Assembly: GCA_031274465.1 (NCBI GenBank)
Contig: JAISQC010000045.1
Coordinates: forward strand, 1-9,945
DNA length: 9,945 nucleotides
DNA from: Synergistaceae bacterium
Lineage (GTDB): Bacteria > Synergistota > Synergistia > Synergistales > Synergistaceae
Direction of reading: 5' to 3'
Part shown: positions 1-6,298 of the stretch, in pieces
How positions within the stretch are numbered: position 1 is the stretch's first letter
Layout of the letters: each line of letters starts with the position of its first letter
Program-made: the position numbers and the translations under genes
Notes under the pieces: model-generated
Database searches by the model: none
The model's input: the letters and a program-made list of their open reading frames with translations, nothing else
Told to the model about the DNA's origin: nothing

Positions 1-707
1 GAGTCCGCGCCCAGTTGCCTTGGCTTTTCGGCCAGCCTGTACCCTCTTCCGTGGACGGTGTGCAAAAGTTCCGGATTTCTGGGGTCGGCCTCGATCTTCC
101 GCCTCAGCCGGAAGATATGCACGTCGAGCGTCCTCGTGTCGCCTGCCTGCATTCCCCACACGCGGCGGAGCAGCTCGTCGCGCGACACCGTGCGCCCGTT
201 TGCTGAAGCGAGCGCCTCCAGAAGGCGGTACTCCGTGTCGGACAGCTCGAGCGGCGCGCCGTCGATGTAAGCTTCGCCGCAGTTGGCGTCCACAGTGAGG
301 CCCCCGGTGGAAATGGCCTCCCTGGGGTTGGCCGGGCGGCTGCGTTTCAGCAGGTTTTCGATCCGCGCCGCAAGCTCCGCTATGGAAAACGGCTTTCGCA
401 CGTAATCGCTTGCCCCCGCCGCGAAGCCGGCGATGGCGTCTTCCTCCTCGCGCCGCGCGGTGAGCATTATTATCGGTATGTCGCGCGTGGCGCGGTCGTC
501 TTTGAGACGGCGGGTCACTTCGAAGCCGTCGAGCCTGGGCAGCATGACGTCCAGCACGATGAGGTCAGGGATCAGTTCGGCTGCGGAATTGAGGGCGCCG
601 TCACCGTCGCTTGAGATATCGCACCTGTAGCCTTTGCGTTTCAGAGCCTCCGCCACGAGGCGCGCGATGGATTCCTCGTCCTCCACTATGAGAATTCGCG
701 CAGGCAA
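1..707 (-). CDS. phoB: PhoB-type phosphate response regulator (3' end cut by window edge)
   Basis: OmpR/PhoB-family two-component response regulator, read by hand from the minus strand as 235 codons without a stop. The receiver domain (about residues 4-120) has the acidic pocket E9-D10, phospho-acceptor D53 (LIVLDVMLPRLDG), T83 (IIMLTAR) and K105 (YVRKPF). A linker leads to a winged-helix DNA-binding domain (about 130-228) with LSDTEYRLLEAL, the recognition-helix stretch DTRTLDVHIFRLRRKIE and the wing GRGYRL. PhoB proteins are about 230 residues, so only a few C-terminal residues should be missing. The start is taken as TTG at 707, because AGGAGG (717-722) sits 9 bases upstream and no ATG occurs in frame after the preceding in-frame stop. 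Assignment to phoB rather than another OmpR-type regulator rests on its position directly after phoU. The partner kinase PhoR is not in the window and may follow to the left. It probably activates the pst promoter through the Pho box near 4875-4903. Confidence 0.93.
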   Translation of the reverse strand, partial: MPARILIVEDEESIARLVAEALKRKGYRCDISSDGDGALNSAAELIPDLIVLDVMLPRLDGFEVTRRLKDDRATRDIPIIMLTARREEEDAIAGFAAGASDYVRKPFSIAELAARIENLLKRSRPANPREAISTGGLTVDANCGEAYIDGAPLELSDTEYRLLEALASANGRTVSRDELLRRVWGMQAGDTRTLDVHIFRLRRKIEADPRNPELLHTVHGRGYRLAEKPRQLGAD

Positions 708-708
708 A

Positions 709-1383
709 TCAATGATCCTCCTTCATGGGCCTTCGATACTCCGACGCCCTCACCCGCACCCCTGTCAGCATGTAGCAGATCTGCTCGGCCACGTTGGTCA
801 CGTGGTCTCCCGCGCGCTCCAGCACGCGCGCCACGTTTACGAGCTTGTTGCCCCCGGCCGCCAGCGCGGGGGAGTCCATGGCGATCCTCATCACTTCGGC
901 GAACGCCGCGTCCTCGAAGTCGTCCACCTCGTCGTCCATGGCGAACACCTCTTTCGCGAGAATCGAGTCGCGCTTGAGAAGCGCCGTCATGGCCGTGTTC
1001 AGCATCCGTATGACCTGCTCGCCCATAGGCTGTATGTTTTCGAGGGGCTTGATCGGCGTTCCGAGGTCCAGCGTGACGCGAGCGACGCTGACGGAGAGAT
1101 CGGTGAACCGCTCGAGGTCCAGCGCCATCCTTATGCACGCCTCCAGCGCCCGGAGGTCGAAGGCTACCGGCTGGTATCTCGCGATGAGCTGGAAGCTCAC
1201 CTTGTTTATCTCGAGTGCCAGGGCATCCGCGTCATCGTCGCCCTCCAGCACCGAACGCGCTATGTTTTTGTCCTGGCGCGAGAGGGACCAAACCGCGTCC
1301 CTCATCGACCGCTCCGCCATCGTCCCCAGTTCGAACACGTGAGCGAAGAGGGAGTCTATCTCCTTGTCTTTGAAACTGTTCAT
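709..1383 (-). CDS. phoU: PhoU phosphate-transport regulator
   Basis: PhoU is a cytoplasmic metal-binding helical-bundle protein that restrains the Pho response when phosphate is plentiful, by linking the PstSCAB transporter to the PhoR sensor. The 224-residue product has the usual family length and two PhoU repeats. The first metal-site motif, ERFTD, is at about 91-95 and the second, ERAGDHVTN, at about 189-197; acidic residues at D49-D51 and D150-D155 fit the companion helices. An ATG nine bases further upstream (1392) is only 1 base from the GGGGAGG ribosome site (1394-1400). The ATG at 1383 is 10 bases away and is preferred. The gene follows pstB by 18 bases, and its stop overlaps the leader of phoB. 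The family assignment is firm; only the start is a choice. Confidence 0.95.
   Translation of the reverse strand: MNSFKDKEIDSLFAHVFELGTMAERSMRDAVWSLSRQDKNIARSVLEGDDDADALALEINKVSFQLIARYQPVAFDLRALEACIRMALDLERFTDLSVSVARVTLDLGTPIKPLENIQPMGEQVIRMLNTAMTALLKRDSILAKEVFAMDDEVDDFEDAAFAEVMRIAMDSPALAAGGNKLVNVARVLERAGDHVTNVAEQICYMLTGVRVRASEYRRPMKEDH
717..722 (-). promoter_or_regulatory. Shine-Dalgarno site that sets the TTG start of phoB
   Basis: AGGAGG on the minus strand lies inside the last codons of phoU (…MKEDH-stop), 9 bases before the TTG at 707. The phoB frame has a stop at 723-725 just upstream, so translation must begin between there and the receiver core. TTG is the only usual start codon at proper spacing; an ATT at 713 would be too close. 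Location inside phoU suggests translational coupling. Confidence 0.8.
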
Positions 1384-1401
1384 CGCGACCATGCCTCCCC
1401 G

Positions 1402-2172
1402 CTATCCGAAACGCCCGGTTATGTAGTCCTCCGTCCTGGGATCGGAGGGAGTAGTGAAAATGCCCGTGGTTGGCCCCGCCTCGACCAGTTCTCCCATGAG
1501 GAAGAAAGCCGTGGCATCGGAAATCCGCGCCGCCTGCTGCATGTTGTGCGTCACTATTGCAACAGTATAGTCTTTTTTGAGCTCGCGCACCAGCTCCTCT
1601 ATCCTGGCAGTCGCAAGCGGGTCGAGGGCGGATGTCGGCTCGTCCATGAGCAGCACCTCCGGCGAGACCGCTATGGCGCGCGCTATGCAAAGCCTCTGTT
1701 GCTGGCCGCCGGAGAGCGAGACCGCCGGCTCGTTCAGCCGGTCCCTGACCTCCTCCCACAGCCCGGCGCTCGAAAGGCTGCTTTCGACTATCTCGTCGAG
1801 CCTGGATTTGTTCCGTTCCCCAAGCAGTTTTTGCCCGTATGCAACGTTTTCCCTTATCGAAAACGGGAATGGGTTCGGCCTCTGGAAGACCATGCCGACC
1901 TTGCGGCGCAGGGCGGTCACGTCCACCTCGGGCGCGTAGATGTCGCTCCCGTCCAATAGCACGCGCCCCTCGACGCGGACTCCGCCCACGAAATCGTTCA
2001 TCCTGTTGAGGCATCTCAAAAAAGTGCTTTTGCCGCACCCCGACGGGCCTATGAACGCCATGACGGAGTTTTCCGCGACATCGACCGAAATGTCTTTCAG
2101 CGCGTATGGAGCGTTCGCAGAATACGCCATCGAAAGCGACTCCGTCTTGAGCTTTGCCCCGTCCATCAACAT
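1402..2172 (-). CDS. pstB: Phosphate ABC transporter ATP-binding protein PstB
   Basis: ATPase subunit of the PstSCAB high-affinity phosphate importer, acting on the cytoplasmic face of the PstC-PstA channel. The 256-residue protein is standard length for PstB. Visible motifs in order are Walker A GPSGCGKST (42-50), the PstB-typical LRCLNRMND after it, the Q-loop FQRPNPFPFSI (Q97), signature LSGGQQQR (153-160), Walker B LLMDEP (174-179), the D-loop SALDP and switch histidine H209 (IVTHNMQQ). The NPFP stretch after the Q-loop is characteristic of PstB among ABC ATPases. A GGGGAG purine run precedes the first ATG (2172) closely; a second ATG in frame at 2166 (MDGAK…) is an equally possible start. 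The pstA stop lies 13 bases upstream. No unusual features were seen. Confidence 0.97.
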   Translation of the reverse strand: MLMDGAKLKTESLSMAYSANAPYALKDISVDVAENSVMAFIGPSGCGKSTFLRCLNRMNDFVGGVRVEGRVLLDGSDIYAPEVDVTALRRKVGMVFQRPNPFPFSIRENVAYGQKLLGERNKSRLDEIVESSLSSAGLWEEVRDRLNEPAVSLSGGQQQRLCIARAIAVSPEVLLMDEPTSALDPLATARIEELVRELKKDYTVAIVTHNMQQAARISDATAFFLMGELVEAGPTTGIFTTPSDPRTEDYITGRFG

Positions 2173-2185
2173 CTCTCTCCCCGGG

Positions 2186-3043
2186 TCATAATTTTTTTCG
2201 CATATGCGATCTCGCCACGATGCCAGTCATGGATATGCCGAGCGTAAGCGCCAGCAGCACGAGAATGGTGCCATACTGGATTGGGCCGGTTTTGTCTATT
2301 TGAGTCCCCGCCGTGGCTAGGACGTATATATGATAAGGCAGGGCCATCACCGTGTCGAAAATGCTCGACGCGAATCCGGGCGAGAAATAGACCGCCCCCG
2401 TGAACATTATGGGCGCGGTTTCGCCGGCGACCCTGCCGACGCAGAGTATGCCCCCCGTTATGATGCTCGGGAGCGCCGACGGCAGGACGACCCTGTATAT
2501 GGTCTGCCATTGGGTTGCGCCAAGGGCGTAAGACGCGTCCCGGAAATCCTGCGGGACGTTTTGGAGCGCGGTTTCAGCGGCTGTGATGAGCGTAGGTATG
2601 GCAAGGCATCCCAGCGTGAGGCCTGCGGACAGCAGGCTCACGCCGAACCGCAGAAAGCTGCAGAAGAACGCAAACCCAAAAAGCCCCAGCACCACGGACG
2701 GCACGGAGGCGAGGCTGCGTATCGCCAGCCTCAGGAGCCTGGTGAGCGTGCCGTCTGCCGCGTACTCGTTGAAATATATGGCGGTGAGTATCCCGACAGG
2801 GAAGGCGAACGCCATGGACACCGCGATCAACTGCACGCTTCCCACTATCGGCGTGACGATGCCGCCCTCGGTCATCCCTGCCCTGGGGGGCTCTGTTATG
2901 AATTCCCAGGTCAGGGCGCCCCATCCCTTCGAGGTCAGAAACGCGAGCGACGCCCCCAGTATGGCGGTGGATATTGCCATGCAGCAGCATAATGCGGCGG
3001 TGGCCGTCAGGTCGGCTGTTTTTCTCATAAAGTGGGTCTTCAT
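2186..3043 (-). CDS. pstA: Phosphate ABC transporter permease PstA
   Basis: One of two inner-membrane permease subunits forming the phosphate channel. The 285-residue product has about six hydrophobic segments (near 13-36, 64-90, 112-135, 138-158, 190-212 and 257-277). The cytoplasmic coupling (EAA) loop, at about 159-190, contains QDFRDASYALGATQWQTIYR followed by VVLPSALP, the hallmark of binding-protein-dependent phosphate permeases. After it comes GRVAGETAPIMFTG, typical of PstA. The assignment to PstA over PstC rests on this ETAP motif and on position next to pstB. The start at 3043 lies 4 bases after the pstC stop, with a GAGGAGG run about 13 bases upstream at the end of pstC. An ATG at 3028 is an alternative but has no good ribosome site. 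Confidence 0.96.
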   Translation of the reverse strand: MKTHFMRKTADLTATAALCCCMAISTAILGASLAFLTSKGWGALTWEFITEPPRAGMTEGGIVTPIVGSVQLIAVSMAFAFPVGILTAIYFNEYAADGTLTRLLRLAIRSLASVPSVVLGLFGFAFFCSFLRFGVSLLSAGLTLGCLAIPTLITAAETALQNVPQDFRDASYALGATQWQTIYRVVLPSALPSIITGGILCVGRVAGETAPIMFTGAVYFSPGFASSIFDTVMALPYHIYVLATAGTQIDKTGPIQYGTILVLLALTLGISMTGIVARSHMRKKL

Positions 3044-3047
3044 CGGT

Positions 3048-3953
3048 TTATTTTGCCCTCCTCGCCGATTCGATCTTCATGACGAGCATGTTGAGCAGAC
3101 AGGTGAAGAGCATGAGCAGGCACCCCATGAAGAAAAGCGCGTGGTAGTGAGGCGAGCCGACGGGGGTCTCGCCCATTTCGGCGGCGATGGTCGACGTGAG
3201 GGGCCGGACAGGATCCGTTATGAATCTGGGGATGAGCGCGGCGCCGCCGGAAGCCATCAGCACCACCATGGTCTCTCCGACGCTTCGCATCATGCCCAAA
3301 ATGGCGGCGGACACTATGCCCCGCGAAGCGCATGGCAGCACGACCTTGAACATGGTCTCAAATCGCGTCGCCCCTAGGGCGTACGACGCGTCGCGAAGCG
3401 ACTGCGATACTGCGCGGAGGCTGTCCTCCGAGAGCGTGGCTATCGTCGGCAGGATCATCACGCCGAGCAGGAACGACGCGTTCAGCATGTTGAGGCCGCT
3501 TAAAAGCTCGAACTTCGCCTGCATCCAAGGGGCGAGGACCACCATGCCGAGGAAGCCCAGGACGACCGATGGAAGAAACCCGAGTATTTCCAGCGACACC
3601 TTGCAAAACTCCCTTGCGCGCTCGGGGCAGACGTCCGATATGAAAAGCGCGACCGCCGTTCCAAATGGAATGGCTATGACGCAGGACAGGAGAGTCACCG
3701 CGCAGGACCCGGCGAATAGGGGCAGCATTCCGTAGCGGGGCGGGCTTGAGACGGGATACCATCTGTTCCCGCTGGCTATGTCCAAGATGGAGACCTCGGA
3801 CAGTATCGGCATGCCTTCCTTGATGAGGAAGAGGATGATGAAGCCCATCAGCCAGATTCCCGAAAGCGCCGCGGCTGTCACTATTCCGCGCGGCGCTTTC
3901 TCGCTCCATCTGGCGCCAGATGCCGCCATTTTCCCGTATGCGCTTTTAGGCAC
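3048..3953 (-). CDS. pstC: Phosphate ABC transporter permease PstC (GTG start)
   Basis: Second permease subunit of the phosphate importer. The 301-residue product begins with a short basic cytoplasmic tail, a first membrane segment at about 24-45 (VTAAALSGIWLMGFIILFLI) and a periplasmic loop. The core permease domain is at about 78-295. Its coupling loop (176-207) contains SLRDASYALGATRFETMFK and then VVLP, and RSVGETMVVLMASG follows, typical of PstC. The GTG at 3953 has AGGGGA (3961-3966) 7 bases upstream and starts 29 bases after the pstS stop. The same frame stays open far upstream through pstS, up to an ATG at 4805, but that extension is out-of-frame pstS sequence and carries no permease character. 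An internal ATG at residue 9 has a weaker ribosome site. PstC proteins are usually about 290-320 residues, which fits this start. Confidence 0.94.
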   Translation of the reverse strand: MPKSAYGKMAASGARWSEKAPRGIVTAAALSGIWLMGFIILFLIKEGMPILSEVSILDIASGNRWYPVSSPPRYGMLPLFAGSCAVTLLSCVIAIPFGTAVALFISDVCPERAREFCKVSLEILGFLPSVVLGFLGMVVLAPWMQAKFELLSGLNMLNASFLLGVMILPTIATLSEDSLRAVSQSLRDASYALGATRFETMFKVVLPCASRGIVSAAILGMMRSVGETMVVLMASGGAALIPRFITDPVRPLTSTIAAEMGETPVGSPHYHALFFMGCLLMLFTCLLNMLVMKIESARRAK

Positions 3954-3960
3954 GCTGCTG

Positions 3961-3966
3961 TCCCCT
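3961..3966 (-). promoter_or_regulatory. Shine-Dalgarno site that sets the GTG start of pstC
   Basis: AGGGGA on the minus strand lies 7 bases ahead of the GTG at 3953, in the 29-base gap after the pstS stop. It is the best ribosome site near the true N-terminus and argues against the far-upstream ATG in the same frame at 4805. Confidence 0.7.
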
Positions 3967-3982
3967 ATGTCGGCAGGATATT

Positions 3983-4801
3983 TTACTTGAGAGTCACGAA
4001 GCCTTCGCGGGCCACGTACTTCTGCCCGTCGGGGCCAGTCAGGAAGTCGAGGTACTTTTTCACGTTGCCGGACGGCTCGCCGTTCGTGTACATGTAAAGG
4101 AACCGGCTGGTGGCTATTGATCCCTTTCGCGCGGTTTCGGGGCTTCCCGCCACGCCGTTTATCGAAAGTCCCTTGACCAGTTTCGCGTCCACGTAGCCGA
4201 GGCTGTCGTATCCGATCGCAAGCGGGTTGCCGGCAACCGTCTGGACCACCGCGCCGGACGAGGCGGCGACGAGCGCTCCTGGGGTGACTTCCGCGCCTTC
4301 CATTACCTTCTCCGCCCACACCTCGAAAGTGCCCGAGCTCGTGTCGCGCCCTACGACCGCTATCCTTTTGTCGGGTCCCCCGACCTCGGACCAGTTCGTT
4401 ATCTCGCCGGCGTAGATCTTTTTCAGCTGCTCGACGGACAGATCGCCCACTGGGTTGCTCGGATGGACTATGGGGACTATGCAATCCACAGCCACTGTTA
4501 CCTGAAAGGGCTTCACGCCTTTTTTGCCAGCGTCGTCGATCTCGGAAGCCTTCATCTCCCTGCTCATCGCCGCTATGTCGGTCGTCCCGTCGATCAGGGC
4601 CTTCGCGCCGTTGCCGCTCCCGCTGCCGGAGACCGACATGCGGACATCGGGATTCATCTTCATGAAAGCCTCGGCCGTCGACTGCGCGAACGGCAGGATC
4701 GTAGTCGATCCGTTGATGGATATCTCTGACGCGGCGAGCGACTTGCCGGCGAACAGACAAAGCGACATGACCGCAACCAATGCTGCAAGGAACTTTCTCA
4801 T
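3983..4801 (-). CDS. pstS: Periplasmic phosphate-binding protein PstS
   Basis: Binds inorganic phosphate outside the inner membrane and delivers it to PstCA. The 272-residue product has a signal peptide (basic MRK, hydrophobic core to about residue 18, probable cleavage after SLAA at 24). There is no lipobox: the only nearby cysteine (C15) is preceded by M-S-L. The protein is therefore probably free in the periplasm, as in diderms. Phosphate-site motifs visible are GSTT (31-34), the glycine/serine run SGSGSGNG (58-65), D75 with MSRE (79-82), and RDTSSGT (152-158). The mature form is of the short PstS class. Three in-frame ATGs exist (4816, 4807, 4801). GGAGG at 4810-4814 is 8 bases from 4801 but 2 from 4807 and overlaps the region of the first, so 4801 is chosen. 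As first gene of the operon it sits downstream of the Pho box. Confidence 0.96.
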   Translation of the reverse strand: MRKFLAALVAVMSLCLFAGKSLAASEISINGSTTILPFAQSTAEAFMKMNPDVRMSVSGSGSGNGAKALIDGTTDIAAMSREMKASEIDDAGKKGVKPFQVTVAVDCIVPIVHPSNPVGDLSVEQLKKIYAGEITNWSEVGGPDKRIAVVGRDTSSGTFEVWAEKVMEGAEVTPGALVAASSGAVVQTVAGNPLAIGYDSLGYVDAKLVKGLSINGVAGSPETARKGSIATSRFLYMYTNGEPSGNVKKYLDFLTGPDGQKYVAREGFVTLK

Positions 4802-4809
4802 ACACATTA

Positions 4810-4814
4810 CCTCC
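4810..4814 (-). promoter_or_regulatory. Shine-Dalgarno site that sets the pstS start
   Basis: GGAGG on the minus strand, 8 bases before the ATG at 4801. The two other in-frame ATGs lie either 2 bases from it or upstream of it, so it selects the third and gives a compact signal peptide beginning MRK. Confidence 0.75.
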
Positions 4815-4849
4815 AATGGGTTTGATAAATTTTTACTGCCTACGCGCGG

Positions 4850-4855
4850 AGTATA
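4850..4855 (-). promoter_or_regulatory. Candidate -10 element of the pst operon promoter
   Basis: TATACT on the minus strand is a near-consensus -10 hexamer lying between the Pho box and pstS. It is 19 bases from the nearest, degenerate copy of the repeat (4875) and 30 from the strong pair (4886). A second candidate, TATGAC at 4864-4869, is 16 bases from the strong pair. No TTGACA-like -35 is apparent, as expected of PhoB-activated promoters where the Pho box replaces it. I cannot choose between the two by sequence alone. Confidence 0.4.
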
Positions 4856-4874
4856 TCCAGCCCGTCATACGAAA

Positions 4875-4903
4875 AAATTAACGCGATGTTACAAAAATGT
4901 TAC
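4875..4903 (-). promoter_or_regulatory. Pho box: PhoB-binding direct repeats upstream of pstS
   Basis: On the minus strand the heptamer GTAACAT occurs twice exactly (4897-4903 and 4886-4892), separated by 4 bases (TTTT), giving an 11-base period. A third, degenerate copy, TTAATTT, follows in phase at 4875-4881. PhoB is known to bind tandem 11-base units made of a 7-base conserved part (CTGTCAT in Escherichia coli) and a 4-base A/T-rich spacer. The architecture here is the same, and the heptamer matches the E. coli one at 4 of 7 positions. The site lies 74-102 bases upstream of the pstS ATG and is on the operon side of the intergenic region. The role is inferred from this architecture and from phoB in the same operon. 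Confidence 0.7.
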
Positions 4904-4916
4904 GGCGCATGGGGCG

Positions 4917-4928
4917 TTTTCGCGAAAA
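4917..4928. promoter_or_regulatory. Perfect 12-base palindrome, possible operator
   Basis: TTTTCGCGAAAA is identical on both strands and lies between the Pho box and the proposed lysA -10 element. Flanking bases do not extend the symmetry. A perfect palindrome of this length in a divergent promoter region is the form expected of a homodimeric repressor site, but I recognise no specific regulator. Confidence 0.35.
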
Positions 4929-4933
4929 GCTCG

Positions 4934-4949
4934 CCGCCGCAAACGGCGG
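4934..4949. repeat. GC-rich inverted repeat in the pstS-lysA intergenic region
   Basis: CCGCCG, loop CAAA, CGGCGG: a perfect 6-bp stem with a 4-base loop. There is no run of T after it on the plus strand, so it is not a convincing intrinsic terminator. It occupies the place where a -35 element would be expected for the lysA -10 at 4956, which would suit an operator. Confidence 0.4.
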
Positions 4950-4955
4950 ACATGG

Positions 4956-4963
4956 TATAAAAT
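4956..4963 (+). promoter_or_regulatory. Candidate -10 element of the lysA promoter
   Basis: TATAAAAT on the plus strand, about 70 bases ahead of the lysA ATG, is the best A/T-rich -10-like element in the leader. No recognisable -35 lies 16-18 bases upstream; the GC-rich inverted repeat is there instead. A start near 4968 would leave a leader of only about 65 bases, too short for a lysine riboswitch. Confidence 0.35.
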
Positions 4964-5032
4964 CTTTGCTGGGAGTGCCTGGTTTCCATGCTCGTATTTG
5001 GGCAAGGCGATGAATTGGGGGAGTGACGGCAA

Positions 5033-6298
5033 ATGGGAAACTTTATATTCCACGGGTGCGACGCGGCGGAGCTGGCAAGAGAGTTTGGGACCCCTCTGTA
5101 TGTGATGTCGGAGGACGAGGCTATCGATAGGATAAGGGCGGTCAAATCGTGTTTTGACGACAGTTACGAGAGGTGCCGTACGCACTTTGCGTCAAAATCG
5201 TTTTTGTCGAGGGATATGCTTGGGATAATAGAGTCCGAGGGCCTCGGGCTTGACGTCGTGTCCGGCGGGGAGCTGTACCTGGCCCGGGACGAGGGTTTCC
5301 CGCCCGAGAAGATAGCGTTTCACGGCAACAGCAAGACCGACTCGGAGATACGCGACGCGCTGGAATATCGCATCGGCAAATTCGTCTGCGACAGCTTGCA
5401 GGAGATAGCCGCAATCGGCGGCATTGCGCGCGCGGTTGGAGCGCGCGCTAAAATCCTGATAAGAGTCAACCCCGGCGTGGAAGGGAACACCCACAGGCAT
5501 ATGCTTACTTCGGGGGGGCGGACCAAGTTTGGAATACGGTCCTCCGAGATCGCGGACGCGGTTTCGCTCTGCATGGGGCTTGAAAATATTGAGCTCGGCG
5601 GATTTCACTTTCACGTCGGATCGCAGCTCATGGACAACTCGGCCCATCTAGCCGCGCTCGACGTGCTCCTAGGCCTGATAAAGCGCCTGAAAGTTGAGCT
5701 TGGCTTCGATACGGAGGTTCTGGACATGGGAGGGGGGTTCGGGGTCGCCTACACCGACCTCGACAAGCCTGCCCCGATAGATGAGTTCATCCGCCCGATG
5801 GTGGGGCGAGTATGCGAATTCTGCGCGTCCAACGGAATTTTTCGCCCGGACCTGATAATCGAGCCGGGGCGTTTCATCGCAGGCCCTTCGGGAATCACTT
5901 TGTACACGGTGTGCAGCGTGAAGGAGGTGCCGGGAGTCGCGATTTACGCCGGGGTTGACGGCGGGTTCCCGGACAACCCGCGCCCCGCTCTCTACGAGGC
6001 GAAGTACGACGCGGTAATTGCCGACAAGTTCGGCGAGCCGCGCACGGAAACGGTGACCATCGCCGGGAAGTGCTGCGAATCGGGCGACATACTGATCCGC
6101 GACATAGCGCTGCCGCACGTGGAGCGAGGCAACATAATAGCCGTTTTGTGCACTGGGGCTTACAACCACTCCATGGCGAGCAACTACAACAAAAACCCGG
6201 TTCCGGCCGTCGTCGCGATAAGGGGCGGCGTCCCCCGCGTGTCGGTCCGCCGCCAGACTTACGCGGACATCTTCGCCTGCGACAGCCCCAAGACGTAG
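5033..6298 (+). CDS. lysA: Diaminopimelate decarboxylase (last step of lysine synthesis)
   Basis: PLP-dependent fold-type III decarboxylase that converts meso-diaminopimelate to L-lysine and CO2 in the cytoplasm. The 421-residue length is normal. Motifs in order are the PLP-lysine FASKSF (K55), SGGEL (77-81), HVGSQ (194-198), the phosphate-binding GGGFG (233-237), EPGR (277-280), the substrate and dimer-partner cysteine motif CCESGD (347-352), and GAYNHSMASNYN (375-386) containing the PLP-contacting Y377. The CES.D motif separates it from ornithine, arginine and carboxynorspermidine decarboxylases. The start at 5033 has GGGGGAG (5017-5023) 9 bases upstream. The gene is divergent from pstS and stands alone on this strand. 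Its 3' end overlaps the convergent SIS gene by 40 bases, although the overlapped residues (QTYADIFACD) resemble the usual family C-terminus, so the reading frame is sound. The substrate is inferred from the family. Confidence 0.93.
   Translation: MGNFIFHGCDAAELAREFGTPLYVMSEDEAIDRIRAVKSCFDDSYERCRTHFASKSFLSRDMLGIIESEGLGLDVVSGGELYLARDEGFPPEKIAFHGNSKTDSEIRDALEYRIGKFVCDSLQEIAAIGGIARAVGARAKILIRVNPGVEGNTHRHMLTSGGRTKFGIRSSEIADAVSLCMGLENIELGGFHFHVGSQLMDNSAHLAALDVLLGLIKRLKVELGFDTEVLDMGGGFGVAYTDLDKPAPIDEFIRPMVGRVCEFCASNGIFRPDLIIEPGRFIAGPSGITLYTVCSVKEVPGVAIYAGVDGGFPDNPRPALYEAKYDAVIADKFGEPRTETVTIAGKCCESGDILIRDIALPHVERGNIIAVLCTGAYNHSMASNYNKNPVPAVVAIRGGVPRVSVRRQTYADIFACDSPKT

Noticed and set aside
634..1959. 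Long plus-strand open frame of 441 codons antisense to phoU and pstB
   Set aside because: It lies wholly opposite genes with unmistakable PhoU and PstB motifs. Its translation is rich in Arg, His and Val, as antisense frames in GC-rich DNA are, and it shows no domain.
1232..2038. 268-codon minus-strand frame overlapping pstB and phoU
   Set aside because: It is a different frame of the same strand across pstB, whose frame carries all ABC motifs. The alternative is arginine-rich with no family features.
3954..3982. Attenuator hairpin between pstS and pstC
   Set aside because: Some pst operons have one to raise pstS expression, but this 29-base gap contains no meaningful inverted repeat.
3954..4805. 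N-terminal extension of pstC running through pstS
   Set aside because: The translation is low-complexity Arg/Gly-rich sequence in the wrong frame of pstS, and the permease begins cleanly at GTG 3953 with its own ribosome site.
4964..5032. Lysine riboswitch in the lysA leader
   Set aside because: If transcription starts after the 4956 element, the leader is about 65 bases, far shorter than an L-box, and none of the expected paired regions is visible.
4889..5185. Minus-strand small open frame spanning the pstS-lysA intergenic region
   Set aside because: It runs antisense into the start of lysA and across the proposed Pho box, with no ribosome site or recognisable product.
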